Shown: piece by piece, positions 17,024-26,206 of the stretch | Numbering within the stretch: the stretch's first letter is position 1 | Layout: every line of letters begins with the position of its first letter | Origin: Micromonospora sp. R77 | GTDB taxonomy: Bacteria > Actinomycetota > Actinomycetes > Mycobacteriales > Micromonosporaceae | Assembly: GCF_022747945.1 (NCBI RefSeq) | Contig: NZ_JALDST010000001.1 | Span: 1-64,000 of the forward strand | Length of the DNA stretch: 64,000 nucleotides | Direction of reading: 5' to 3' | Notes under the pieces: generated by a model | What the model was told of the DNA's origin: nothing | Databases searched by the model: none | The model's input: only the letters and a program-made list of their open reading frames with translations | Position numbers and translations under genes: made by a program

Positions 17024-18465
17024 TCAGCTGACCAGCAGGCCCTGGTGGGCGCCCCCGTCGCGGAGCGCGTCGAGCGCGTCGACCATGCGCAGCGGCGGCG
17101 GCACCGGCAGGTCGTACGGCTGGTTGCGGAGCACCTCCGTGGCCCGGCGGGTGGGCACCGAGGAGACCGGGTAGCCGCGGGCCGAGCCCCGGTCCAGGGC
17201 CCGCCGCCGACGGCCGAACGCGGCCACGGCGAGCCACTGCGGCAGCCCGGCGAGGGCCGGCGAACGCACCCCGGGCGGCTCGGGCAGCACGTCCACCGAG
17301 CTGAACGGCTCGCTGCTGGCGAGCCACCACTCCACCCCCTCCACCCGGCGTCGGGTCGCGTTCTCGCACCAGTACGGCACCAGCCCGGCGCGCAGCACCT
17401 GCCAGGGGTCGAGCAGCCGCCCGCACTCGACCACCAGCCGGTTCCCGGTCTTGCCGTGCCGCCGCAGCCAGCGCCGGTACAGGTCGGCGACCACGGCGCT
17501 GAGCGCGTCCGGGTGCGGCACGCACACCCGGTGCAGCGGGTGACCGTGGCGGCCGGTCCAGCCCCGGACGGAATCGTCGAAACCGGACTCCACGCCGTGC
17601 TCGGCATCCCCGTGCGGGGTGGAGACCTGGGGCGGCACCCAGTGCCGCCCGTCCCCGCCGGCCGAGCGGAGCACCTGCCGCAGCGCGGGCGCGTCCGGGT
17701 GGAAGTCGACCGGGTCCAGGCCGCTGGCGGGGCAGCCGACCTGGAAGCTGTGCCCCCGTCCGTCGTCGAGCAGCGGCCAGGTGCGGGCGTCCCGCAGCAG
17801 CAGCACCGGGGCACCCGGGTCGAGCCGGTCGGCGAGGAAGCGCCGGTACGCCCCCGGCAGCGTCCGCCACCGTACGGCGAGGGCCACCGTCGCGCCGGCC
17901 AGGGCCCCCGGCTGGCCGGGCAGTGCACCTGCCGGACGTGCACGTCGGGGTTGCCGGCCAGCAGGCGGGCGGCGAGGGCCGCACCGTGGTCGAGGGCGTC
18001 CTGCGGCCGGTCCACCGCGCCGCGGCTCCAGTGCACCGTCGTCTCGAAGCCGGTCGGCAGCCAGGGCATCCCGAGGGCGACCGCCAGGTGCGCCGCCGCG
18101 CCGTGCGGCGAGCCGAGCACCACGCCCGGCCAGCGGCGGTGCGGATACTGGCCGGCGATCCAGCCGGCCACCCGCTCGGCGTCCACCTCGGCGGTCTGGG
18201 CCGGGGTGAGGGCGAGCCGACCGGCGGCCCGGGACGCCGCGGCCCGCCGGAGCGGTTCGGGGGCACCGACGAAACGGGACGGCGGGACGGGGCGACCCAG
18301 GTCGGCGCAGTCGTCGCCGCGCAGCGCCCGGGCGGTCGCCGCCACCAGCACCCGGGCGGTGCTGCCGACGGCGACGACCCGATCGCCGGCCAGGCCCGCG
18401 TCCGCCGCCGTCAACCCCACCGGCACCTTCGGCACCGGCCCCACCTTGCCTCGTTCGCTCACCAC
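17024..18465 (-). pseudogene. Unrecognised protein, one gene split by a frameshift
   Basis: I do not recognise this family. Two frames join into about 480 residues: an N-terminal half from GTG 18465 (VSERGKVGPVPKVPVGLTAA) to about 17906, and a C-terminal half to 17024 beginning near LAVRWRTLPGAYRRFLADRL. One base missing in a run of five C/G at 17905-17909 accounts for the shift. The N half has an Ala/Val-rich segment (VVLGSPHGAAAHLAVALGMP) that could be a nucleotide- or substrate-binding fold. The C half is rich in Trp and Arg. There are no signal peptide or membrane helices. It is read away from the sigma-STAS gene's upstream region on the same strand (gap 267 nt). Real gene, function unknown. 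Confidence 0.6.
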
Positions 18466-18659
18466 GCGGCCCGGCTTCCCGTCCCTATCGGGTCTAAACG
18501 GGCATCCCCCCACGCGCCGGACCAATCCCCGGTCCGGCGGCTGACCGGGCGGTAGCGACGCACGCCGCGCAGGGACACCGAGTCGCCGTGGTCCGGCGGT
18601 GCCGGGCGGAAGCAGGGCGGCCCGGCGTGGCGGGCACCCGGACGGGCACTCCAGCGCGC

Positions 18660-18980
18660 ATGCCCGACGACGAGCCCACTGCCCCGGCCGCCGCCACCAT
18701 CACCCCCTACCAGGACGGACCGCTGCTGGTCCGCGGCGACTTCGCCCTGGTCACCCCGGACGGGCAGCGCATCGACACCCGCCGCGGCACGGTCGCGCTC
18801 TGCCGCTGCGGCAAGTCCGCGCTGAAGCCGTTCTGCGACGGCACGCACAAGGCGGTGCGGTTCCGCGCCGGCACCGACCGCGAGGCCCGAGGCCCGGCTC
18901 AGGCGGCGGAACGGACCGCCCGAGCCCCGGCGACGGTACGCAACGACGAACGGCCGGCCGCCCAGCTGTCCAGCAGGTGA
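18660..18980 (+). CDS. CDGSH iron-sulfur domain protein
   Basis: 106 residues. The exact CDGSH cluster motif CRCGKSALKPFCDGTH occurs at about residues 44-59, where three Cys and one His hold a labile 2Fe-2S cluster. Proteins of this type are electron-transfer or cluster-transfer factors. The motif is preceded by the usual small beta region (YQDGPLLVRGDFALV). The tail after residue 70 overlaps, on the other strand, the remnant of an iron-containing redox enzyme gene. These two families are regular neighbours in actinobacteria, so they were probably a functional pair before the partner decayed. Confidence 0.85.
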   Translation: MPDDEPTAPAAATITPYQDGPLLVRGDFALVTPDGQRIDTRRGTVALCRCGKSALKPFCDGTHKAVRFRAGTDREARGPAQAAERTARAPATVRNDERPAAQLSSR

Positions 18981-19331
18981 GCGGTGAAGAGCGAGATGAG
19001 GTTGTTGGTCGCCAGGTTCACCGCCGGCACCCGGTCCAGGTGGGCGGCGTAGCCGGTGTCCAGGTCCAGCCGCTGCACGGTGACCCGGAACAGCTCGGCG
19101 TGCATCCGGTCCAGCCGGCCGTCGCCGTACTCGTCCATCTGGATCCCGACCAGCGCGGCCATGGCGGGACCGCCGAGGCGGTGACCGGGTCGACCGCGTC
19201 GACGTGCGCGCCGAGCCCGCCGGCAGGTCGTGCGGCGGCTGCCGCACCGCCGCCAGCAGGGCGGCGGACAGCGGGCCGCGCGCCACCGGCAGCGGCGCGG
19301 GCCCGTAGCGACGGTCGACGGATCCGGACAT
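18899..19331 (-). pseudogene. Decayed iron-containing redox enzyme gene
   Basis: Fragments of one heme-oxygenase-like diiron protein survive out of register. The start near 19331 reads PVARGPLSAALLAAVRQPPH. After a frame change, a core reads IQMDEYGDGRLDRMHAELF and DRVPAVNLATNNLISL. A probable C-terminal end, FTAHLLDSWAAGRSSLR, is attached directly to the core. Complete members are over 300 residues; fewer than 145 codons remain. At least two internal deletions and a frame change are needed to explain it. The adjacent CDGSH gene supports the identification. It is non-functional as it stands. Confidence 0.6.
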
Positions 19332-19380
19332 GCCACCTCCAGCGAAGACGATCTGCTGGACATGCCCTGGTCGGGGTCGA

Positions 19381-21138
19381 CTAGACGAGGCCGTCGGCGC
19401 CCACCGCCAGGTTGGCGAGCGTCCGCTCCCGCACCCGGCGGGCCGCGTCCCCGTCGGCGAAGAGGCCGCGCAGATCGGCCAGCGCCGGCTCCGGTGGGTC
19501 CAGCGGCACGGCCGGGTCCACGATCGCCTCCAGCACGCTGGGCCGGTCCGCGGCGAGGACCTCGTCCCAGGCGGGGCCGACCAGCTCCGGCCGGTCCACC
19601 CGGACGCCGTGCAACCCCAGCAGCCGGGCCCACCCGGCGTACGGCACGTCGGGGCGGCGGTCGGCCGACTCCCCTGGTGGGGTGCGCCCGGCGCCCCGGC
19701 CGGACTGGTCCCGGTTGTTGAGCACCAGCACCACCAGCCGGGGATCGCGCCACTGTGGCCAGTGGTGCGCCACGGTGATCAGCTCGGCCAGGCCGTTGAG
19801 CTGCATCGCCCCGTCGCCGAGCAGCGCGACCACCGGTCGGTCCGGACGGGCCAGCTTGGCGGCCACCGCGTACGGCAGGGCGCAGCCCATCGAGCCGAGC
19901 GTGCCGCACAACTGGGCGGTGACCTCCGGCGGCAGCGCCAGGTGCCGGGCGTACCAGTAGAGGACCGAACCCACGTCGACGGCGAGGGCGCCACGACGGG
20001 GCAGCCGGGTGCCGAGTTCCTGGAGCACCAGTTGCGGGTTGATCGGCTCCGCCGGCACGGCGGCCCGTTCCGCCACCTCCGCCCGCCACCGGTCGACGGA
20101 ACCCTCCACCACGCCGCGCCACTGCTGGTGGCGGCGGCCGGGCACCCGGGTCAACAGGGCACGCAGCGTCTCCACGGCGTCACCCACCAGCGGCACGTCC
20201 ACCGGGTAGCGGGCGCCGATCCGGCGCCCGTCGATGTCGATCTGGACGGTCCGGGCCTGCCCCGGCACCGGGAGGTAGTCGGTCCACGGGTCGTTGGTGC
20301 CGACCAGCAGCAGGGTGTCGCAGCTGCCCATCAGCTGGGCGGCGGCGGTGGTGCCGACCTCGCCGAGCACGCCGGTGTGGAACGGCAGCCGCTCGTCGAG
20401 CACCGGCTTGCCCAGCAGCGAGGTGGCCACCCCGGCGCCGAGCCGGTCGGCGAGCGCAACGATCTCGTCGGCCGCGCCGTGCGCGCCCTGCCCCACCAGG
20501 ATCGCCACCCGCTGGCCGGTGCTCAGCACCGACGCGGCGGCGGCCAGGTCGCCGTCGTGCGGCAGCACCCGGGCCAGTGGCTCCCCCGGCGTCGCCGAGA
20601 GGATCCCGGCGGCCTGCGGCAGCAGTTCCCGCACCGGGGCGAGCTGCACCTCGCGCGGCAGCACCACGCAGGTGGGGCTCCGGGTCGCCGCCGCGGTACG
20701 GAACGCCTGGTCCAGCACCGCGGGCACCTGTTCCGGGGCCCGGGCGTAGCGGACGAACTGGCAGACGTCGCCGAAGAGCCGGCTCAGGCCGATCTCCTCG
20801 TGGGCCGCGCCCAGCGGGCCCGAGACGTCCTCCCCGATGATCGCCACCACCGGTTTGCTGTCCAGCTTGGCGTCGTAGAGGCCGTTGAGCAGATGCACCG
20901 CGTTCGGTCCCTGGGTGGCCAGGCACACCCCGATCTCGCCGGTGAACTTGGCGTGCCCGGTGGCCATGAAGGCGGCGGTCTCCTCGTGCCGGGCGGGGAT
21001 GAACTCCGGGTCCCCGCCCGAGGCGTCCAGGGCCGCCACCACGGGGGCGATCGCCGGCGCGGGACAGCCGAAGGCGCGCGGCACCCGCCAGGCGCGCAGC
21101 CGCTCCACCACCAGGTCCGCCCCCGTACGGTCAGCCAT
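19381..21138 (-). CDS. Thiamine pyrophosphate-dependent enzyme (pyruvate oxidase / acetolactate synthase type)
   Basis: 585 residues from ATG 21138. The usual three domains are present. The TPP pyrimidine domain (about 1-170) has the catalytic Glu near 52 (ARHEETAAFMATGHAK). The central domain covers about 190-330. The TPP pyrophosphate domain (about 370-545) has GDGAMQLNG followed about 25 residues later by NN (LVLNNRDQSGRGAG). The family decarboxylates 2-oxoacids; the sequence looks closest to the pyruvate oxidase/dehydrogenase (PoxB-like) group, but substrate and FAD use are uncertain. Its start overlaps the eRF1-like gene stop by 8 bp. Confidence 0.82.
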   Translation of the reverse strand: MADRTGADLVVERLRAWRVPRAFGCPAPAIAPVVAALDASGGDPEFIPARHEETAAFMATGHAKFTGEIGVCLATQGPNAVHLLNGLYDAKLDSKPVVAIIGEDVSGPLGAAHEEIGLSRLFGDVCQFVRYARAPEQVPAVLDQAFRTAAATRSPTCVVLPREVQLAPVRELLPQAAGILSATPGEPLARVLPHDGDLAAAASVLSTGQRVAILVGQGAHGAADEIVALADRLGAGVATSLLGKPVLDERLPFHTGVLGEVGTTAAAQLMGSCDTLLLVGTNDPWTDYLPVPGQARTVQIDIDGRRIGARYPVDVPLVGDAVETLRALLTRVPGRRHQQWRGVVEGSVDRWRAEVAERAAVPAEPINPQLVLQELGTRLPRRGALAVDVGSVLYWYARHLALPPEVTAQLCGTLGSMGCALPYAVAAKLARPDRPVVALLGDGAMQLNGLAELITVAHHWPQWRDPRLVVLVLNNRDQSGRGAGRTPPGESADRRPDVPYAGWARLLGLHGVRVDRPELVGPAWDEVLAADRPSVLEAIVDPAVPLDPPEPALADLRGLFADGDAARRVRERTLANLAVGADGLV

Positions 21139-22255
21139 TGCCCCGCCCGGGGGTGCTCGCGTCGACGTAGCGCAGCACCGCACCGACCCCGTCGGTGAGC
21201 TCCGGCGCCTCCTCCGGCGCCAGCACGGTCAGCTCGGCGTCGGTGCCGACCAGCGCCCGCAGCAGGGCGGCGTCGGCGCGCACCGGCTGCGGGTCGGCGA
21301 CCGACATGGCGGCGAGCTGGTCCGGGTCGGTGGCGATCTCGGTCGGGTCGGGGCCGACCCACAGCTGCCCGTCGGCGGAGGCGTCGTCCACGATGAGCAT
21401 GGTGTCGACCTGGTTGCGCTGCAGCGCCCGGACCACGGCGTCCAGGCCCGCGCCGACGTCCTCCTGCAGGCCGAACCGGTCCAGCGCGGCGGTGACCCGC
21501 TGGTCGGCCACCTCGGCGATGGTCTGCACGGTCAGGTCGTCCATCGCCGTCGGGTCGGCGCCGCCGGCCCGCTTGCCCGCGTCGGTACGCACCAGCACGT
21601 CCTGCCACCGCTCGGGGAGCTGGGCGGCGATCATGCCGGTGGCCCGGATGTCGCCGGCCACCAGCACCACGTCGGCGCCGACCTTGTCGGCCAGCTCGGC
21701 GGTGGCCGCGGCGGCGTCGCCGGCGTTGTGGTGCCACGCCTCCATGGCGGCCCGCTGATAGCGGGACTGGGACCAGCCGCCCGGCTGCACCCGGCGCAGC
21801 TGCCAGCTCTCCCGCCCCTGCACGTGGGCGCGGCGGGGCACCCCGCCGGCGCTGACCGCCACGGCGTCGGCGCCGGTCCGGTCGGCGAGCACCCGCACCC
21901 AGGCGACCTGCTCACCACGCTGGGCGACCAGCGGCATGGTGTGCGGCAGCGCGGACCAGGTGGCCAGGTCACGCAGCGGCGGGGCGGCCAGGTACTCGGT
22001 GAGCACCACCCGCCCGCCGGTGGCGAAGACGGCCACGCCGTAGTCGCCCGGCATCGGGTCGTGCCCGCGGACCACCCGTTCCACCGCGTCGATGGTCCCC
22101 GCGTCGGCGCCCTGCTCCAGCAGTTGGCCCTTGAGGGCCCGCCAGCGCAGGTCCAGCGCGGGACGCGAGTCGTGGGTGTCCCGGGAGGCGTCCAGATAGA
22201 CCGAGCACCACGGCCCGGGACGGTCGTAGAGCGGGCGCAGGAAGGACAGCTGCAT
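21131..22255 (-). CDS. Bacterial eRF1-like protein (Rv2629 / Vms1-type)
   Basis: 374 residues, with the layout of the bacterial archaeo-eukaryotic release factor group. An N-terminal domain begins FLRPLYDRPGPWCSVYLDAS. A middle RNase-H-like region has VLVAGDIRATGMIAAQLPE, and an L7Ae-like C-terminal region has NQVDTMLIVDDASADGQLWV. Family members include mycobacterial Rv2629; relatives are linked to peptidyl-tRNA hydrolysis and ribosome rescue or hypoxic dormancy. No GGQ motif is seen, so classical termination is not expected. It is the first gene of a two-gene unit with the TPP enzyme and is divergent from the 22405 gene. Confidence 0.8.
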   Translation of the reverse strand: MQLSFLRPLYDRPGPWCSVYLDASRDTHDSRPALDLRWRALKGQLLEQGADAGTIDAVERVVRGHDPMPGDYGVAVFATGGRVVLTEYLAAPPLRDLATWSALPHTMPLVAQRGEQVAWVRVLADRTGADAVAVSAGGVPRRAHVQGRESWQLRRVQPGGWSQSRYQRAAMEAWHHNAGDAAAATAELADKVGADVVLVAGDIRATGMIAAQLPERWQDVLVRTDAGKRAGGADPTAMDDLTVQTIAEVADQRVTAALDRFGLQEDVGAGLDAVVRALQRNQVDTMLIVDDASADGQLWVGPDPTEIATDPDQLAAMSVADPQPVRADAALLRALVGTDAELTVLAPEEAPELTDGVGAVLRYVDASTPGRGNG

Positions 22256-22404
22256 GCTCGACCCCTTTCCGGCTCGGCCGCACGCATACCCGCGCCGGTC
22301 CGGAGTTCACCTGCCGGTCAACCGCGTGAAGTGTGTTCATTCACGTCGTTCAACCCGATCGGCCGATACCATCGGTACACGTAACGGAACTCTGGGTGGT
22401 GACC

Positions 22405-22944
22405 ATGGAAACGGACCTGCACACTCCCCGCGTCGTCCACCCGACGGAGCGGATCGTCACCGGCCGGGTGCTCCGGCTGCTGGAGGGCTACCCGCGCGAG
22501 GTCCGGGTGGGGCAGCCGGTCCTGGTGGCGGTCCTGACGGCCGCGGGCGTGGTGGGACTGCTGATGCTGCTGGTGCGCTCGCTGCTGACGAACGTCGGCG
22601 GAGGCGCCCGACGCAGCTTCAAGGAGCTGAAGAAGGGCCCGGAGTTCCTGGTCACCCCGGTGCGGCTGCGGGACCGCGCGGAACGGCTGGTCGAGGTGGA
22701 GCTGCACGGGCACCTGCCGCAGAGCGCCCTGCACCCCGGCGACCACGTGCAGGTGACGCTCCGCCCCCAGCCCGACGCCGACCTGCCGCCGAAGATCGAG
22801 CGGATCGTCAACCTCACCACCGGGCAGCTGCTCACGCCGCGCACGGCCACGGTGTGGTCGCACCTGGGTCCGGCGCTGCTGCTGCAGGCCACGCTCGGCG
22901 CGCTGCTGCTGTGCGGCATCGCCGCCTGGTCGATGCTCCGCTAG
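22405..22944 (+). CDS. Hypothetical membrane protein with two transmembrane segments
   Basis: 179 residues, not recognised. Helices lie at about 36-56 and 155-177, enclosing a hydrophilic central domain with basic segments (SFKELKKGPEFLV) and a small beta-rich part (LVEVELHGHLPQSALHPGDH). The likely topology is a cytoplasmic or extracytoplasmic loop held between two anchors. The start METDLHTPR is preferred over an upstream open stretch because of its local GGTGGTGACC leader and because upstream codons look non-coding. Convergent with the DUF3817 gene. Confidence 0.6.
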   Translation: METDLHTPRVVHPTERIVTGRVLRLLEGYPREVRVGQPVLVAVLTAAGVVGLLMLLVRSLLTNVGGGARRSFKELKKGPEFLVTPVRLRDRAERLVEVELHGHLPQSALHPGDHVQVTLRPQPDADLPPKIERIVNLTTGQLLTPRTATVWSHLGPALLLQATLGALLLCGIAAWSMLR

Positions 22945-22964
22945 CCGCTCGCGTCGACCGCCGG

Positions 22965-23303
22965 TCAGCCGACCGGGGTCGGCGTCCGGCGCGCGTCGGT
23001 CGGGTCGTCGAGCAGGCCACGCCGGCGGGCCCGGCGCTCGAAGACGACGGTCGCGAACGGCGGCACCGCGCAGGCCAACGCCACCACGGTGGTCACCGGC
23101 GACCAGCCGCGCAACCGCGCCACCACCAGCACGAGGATCCCGTACGCCACGAAGAGCGCGCCGTGGATCGGCCCGAAGACGTGCACGCCGATCTCGTTGC
23201 CGGGCGGGCCGTACTTGACGGCCATCCCGGCGAGCAGCGCCGCCCAGGAGCAGGCCTCGGCGATCGCCGCCCACACGAACAGCCTGGTCGCCTTCTCGCG
23301 CAT
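22965..23303 (-). CDS. DUF3817 membrane protein
   Basis: 112 residues, with three hydrophobic segments (about 8-26, 43-62 and 70-90). The core YGPPGNEIGVHVFGPIHGAL is the DUF3817 signature. The gene starts at ATG 23303 with GGGGGAG 6 nt upstream. Function is unknown; family members are small actinobacterial integral membrane proteins. It is divergent from the glutamate-cysteine ligase gene. Confidence 0.85.
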   Translation of the reverse strand: MREKATRLFVWAAIAEACSWAALLAGMAVKYGPPGNEIGVHVFGPIHGALFVAYGILVLVVARLRGWSPVTTVVALACAVPPFATVVFERRARRRGLLDDPTDARRTPTPVG

Positions 23304-23487
23304 CGCACTCCCCCACCCGACGGTCGCCGCCATGGTAACCAGCCGGCCGGCCCGAGCCGCGCCGCCGGACCCGGACGCGACCGGGATCACCCGGCCGCGG
23401 ACGGGGTAGGTAAAGGGACCTTCGGGTCTTCCCCGCCCCACGGTGTCGTGCAAGGTTAGGGGAACCAACGGTGACAGGGTGGTGACC

Positions 23488-24966
23488 ATGGGCGAGGATG
23501 TCGGCGCACGGACGTTCAGCCGGGAGGACCGGGCCCGCTACCGCGAGAAGGTCCGGCGCTGCCTGGACGTCTTCGCCGAGATGCTGCGCGAGTCGCGCTT
23601 CGACGTGGAACGGCCGATGACCGGCCTGGAGATCGAGCTGAACCTGGTCGACGACGACTCGCTGCCGGCGATGCGCAACGCCGACGTGCTGGCCGCCATC
23701 GCCGATCCGGACTTCCAGACCGAGCTGGGCCAGTTCAACGTCGAGATCAACGTGGCGCCGCGCCGGCTGACCGGCACCGGCACCGCGCAGTTCGAGGAGC
23801 ACGTCCGGGCCAGCCTGAACGCCGCCGAGACCAAGGCCCGGACCGTCGGCGCGCACATGGTCATGATCGGCATCCTGCCGACCCTGCGCCCGGCGCACCT
23901 GACCGCCGACACGCTGTCGGCCAATCCGCGCTACGCGCTGCTCAACGAGCAGATCTTCGCGGCCCGCGGCGAGGACCTGCAGATCTCCATCGGCGGGGTG
24001 GAACGCCTCGCCACCACCGCGGACACCATCACCCCGGAGGCCGCCTGCACCAGCACCCAGTTCCACCTCCAGGTCAGCCCGGCCCAGTTCGCCGACTACT
24101 GGAACGCCGCCCAGGCCGTCGCCGGCATCCAGGTCGCCCTCGGCGCGAACTCGCCGCTCTTCTTCGGCCGGGAGCTGTGGCGGGAGACCCGGGTACCGCT
24201 GTTCCAGCAGGCCACCGACACCCGCTCCGAGGAGATCAAGGCCCAGGGGGTACGCCCCCGGGTCTGGTTCGGGGAACGCTGGATCACCACCGTCTTCGAC
24301 CTGTTCGAGGAGAACGTCCGCTACTTCCCGGCGCTGCTGCCGGTCTGCGACCCGGAGGACCCGGCGGCCACCCTGGCCGAGGGGGGCGTGCCGAAGCTCG
24401 CCGAGCTGCGCCTGCACAACGGCACCATCTACCGCTGGAACCGCCCGGTCTACGACGTGCTCAAGGGACGCCCGCACCTGCGGGTGGAGAACCGGGTGCT
24501 GCCGGCCGGGCCGACCGTGGTGGACACCGTCGCCAACGGCGCGTTCTACTTCGGCCTGGTCCGGGCCCTCGCCGAGTCGGACCGTCCGCTGTGGTCGCAG
24601 ATGTCGTTCAGCGCCGCCGAGGAGAACTTCCACACCTGCGCCCGGCACGGCATCGACGCCCAGGTGTTCTGGCCCGGGCTGGGTTACCTGCCGGTGACCG
24701 AGCTGGTGCTGCGCCGGCTGCTGCCGCTGGCCCATCAGGGGCTGGACCGGTGGGGACTCGACCCGGGCGAGCGGGACCGGCTGCTCGGCATCATCGAGCA
24801 GCGCTGCCTGACCGGGCGCAACGGCGCGACCTGGCAGGTGGAGACGCTGCACCGGCTGGAGTCGGCGGACCATCTGGACCGCCCGGAGGCGCTGCGAGAG
24901 GTGGTCCGCCACTACGTCGAGCTGATGCACAGCAACCGCCCGGTCCACGAGTGGCCGCTGCCCTGA
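23488..24966 (+). CDS. Glutamate-cysteine ligase family protein (GCS2)
   Basis: 492 residues. GCS2-type ATP-grasp-like ligase with TGLEIELNLVDD near residue 45, a glutamate/metal-binding region. The block FNVEINVAPRRLTG, the tail-side motif EIKAQGVRPRVWFGERW and the block RVENRVLPAGPT are typical of the actinobacterial subgroup. GCS2 enzymes join glutamate to cysteine or a related amine. Actinomycetes use mycothiol rather than glutathione, so the product may be a gamma-glutamyl compound other than glutathione; the true substrate is open. The ATG at 23488 lies after GGTGGTGACC. It forms a single-gene unit ending before the dehydrogenase gene, which is convergent. Confidence 0.85.
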   Translation: MGEDVGARTFSREDRARYREKVRRCLDVFAEMLRESRFDVERPMTGLEIELNLVDDDSLPAMRNADVLAAIADPDFQTELGQFNVEINVAPRRLTGTGTAQFEEHVRASLNAAETKARTVGAHMVMIGILPTLRPAHLTADTLSANPRYALLNEQIFAARGEDLQISIGGVERLATTADTITPEAACTSTQFHLQVSPAQFADYWNAAQAVAGIQVALGANSPLFFGRELWRETRVPLFQQATDTRSEEIKAQGVRPRVWFGERWITTVFDLFEENVRYFPALLPVCDPEDPAATLAEGGVPKLAELRLHNGTIYRWNRPVYDVLKGRPHLRVENRVLPAGPTVVDTVANGAFYFGLVRALAESDRPLWSQMSFSAAEENFHTCARHGIDAQVFWPGLGYLPVTELVLRRLLPLAHQGLDRWGLDPGERDRLLGIIEQRCLTGRNGATWQVETLHRLESADHLDRPEALREVVRHYVELMHSNRPVHEWPLP

Positions 24967-25014
24967 GCGGCCCGCCCGGGCATGACCTGCCGGGCAGGCC
25001 GGGGCACGACGCGG

Positions 25015-26187
25015 TCAGACCTTCAGCACGACCTTCGTGCAGTCGTCCTGCTTCTTCTGGAAGATCTGGTAGCCCTTCGCGGCGTCCTTGAGCGGCAGGT
25101 GGTGGCTGATGACGAAGCTCGGGTCGATCTCGCCCCGCCGGATGCGCTCCAGCAGCGGCCGGGTGTAGCGCTGGACGTGGCACTGCCCGGTCCGCATGAT
25201 CAGCGACCGGTTCATGAACGCGCCCATCGGGAACTTGTCCACGAACCCGCCGTACGCGCCGATCACCGAGACCACTCCCCCGCTGCGGCAGGCCAGGATC
25301 GCCTCGCGCAGCGCGAACGGCCGCTCGGTCTCCACCCGCGCCGCCTGCTTCGCCCGGTCGTAGGCGTACATCGCGGCGTTGCCGTGGTGGCCCTCCAGGC
25401 CGACCGCGTCGATGCAGGCGTCCGGGCCCCGGCCGGCGGTCAGCTCGTTGAGCGCGTCGAGGACGTCGGTCTCCTCGTAGTTCAGCACCTCCGCCCCGGC
25501 CCGGTCGGCCGCCAGCCGCAGCCGGTACGGGTACCGGTCGATGACGATGACCCGTTCCGCGCCGAGCAGCCGGGCGCTGGCGGCGGCGAGCAGCCCGACC
25601 GGTCCGGCGCCCCAGACGGCCACCACGTCGCCGGGCGTGATGTCGCACATCTCGGCACCCATGTAACCGGTGGGGAAGATGTCGGCGAGCATCAGCGCCT
25701 GGTCGTCGGGCACCTCGTCGGGGACCTTCAGCGGGCCGACGTCGGCGAAGGGCACCCGGGCGTACTCCGCCTGACCGCCGGCGTAGCCGCCGGTGAGGTG
25801 GGAGTAGCCGAAGATGCCGGCAGGCGAGTGGCCCATCAGTTTCTCGGCGAAGCCGGCGTTCGGGTTGGAGTTCTCGCAGACCGAGAAGAGTCCCTGCTGG
25901 CAGGAGCGACAGCGGCCGCAGGCGATGGGGAAGGGCACCACCACCCGGTCGCCGACGGCGAGGTTGCCCACCTCGGGGCCGACCTCGACCACCTCGCCCA
26001 TGAACTCGTGGCCGAGGATGTCGCCCTCGCGCATCGCGGGGATGTAGCCGTGGTAGAGGTGCAGGTCGGAGCCGCAGATCGCGGTGGAGCTGATCTTCAC
26101 GATCGCGTCCCGCGAGTTCATGATCTTCGGGTCCGGGACGTCGACGACCTTGACCTTGTCCTTGCCCACCCAGGTGGTGGCCTTCAT
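25015..26187 (-). CDS. Zinc-dependent alcohol/formaldehyde dehydrogenase
   Basis: 390 residues, medium-chain dehydrogenase of the glutathione-independent formaldehyde dehydrogenase-like branch. The catalytic zinc region has ICGSDLHLY and GHEFMGEV. The structural zinc loop is CGRCRSCQQGLFSVC with four Cys. The cofactor fold is VVAVWGAGPVGLLAA (about 185-200). The start ATG 26187 has GAAGGAG 6 nt upstream. The SRPBCC gene ends 19 nt before it, so the two form an operon read leftwards. The pairing of a cyclase/SRPBCC gene and this dehydrogenase recurs in actinobacteria. Confidence 0.9.
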   Translation of the reverse strand: MKATTWVGKDKVKVVDVPDPKIMNSRDAIVKISSTAICGSDLHLYHGYIPAMREGDILGHEFMGEVVEVGPEVGNLAVGDRVVVPFPIACGRCRSCQQGLFSVCENSNPNAGFAEKLMGHSPAGIFGYSHLTGGYAGGQAEYARVPFADVGPLKVPDEVPDDQALMLADIFPTGYMGAEMCDITPGDVVAVWGAGPVGLLAAASARLLGAERVIVIDRYPYRLRLAADRAGAEVLNYEETDVLDALNELTAGRGPDACIDAVGLEGHHGNAAMYAYDRAKQAARVETERPFALREAILACRSGGVVSVIGAYGGFVDKFPMGAFMNRSLIMRTGQCHVQRYTRPLLERIRRGEIDPSFVISHHLPLKDAAKGYQIFQKKQDDCTKVVLKV

Positions 26188-26206
26188 CGTGTCTCCTTCG
26201 GGCAGG

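Noticed and set aside
18588..18659. GTG-initiated extension of the CDGSH gene
   Set aside because: Translation upstream of ATG 18660 is Arg/Gly-rich and unlike the family N-terminus.
24967..25014. Terminator between glutamate-cysteine ligase and dehydrogenase genes
   Set aside because: A short GCCCGG/CCGGGC pairing exists but is too weak and common at this GC content to call.
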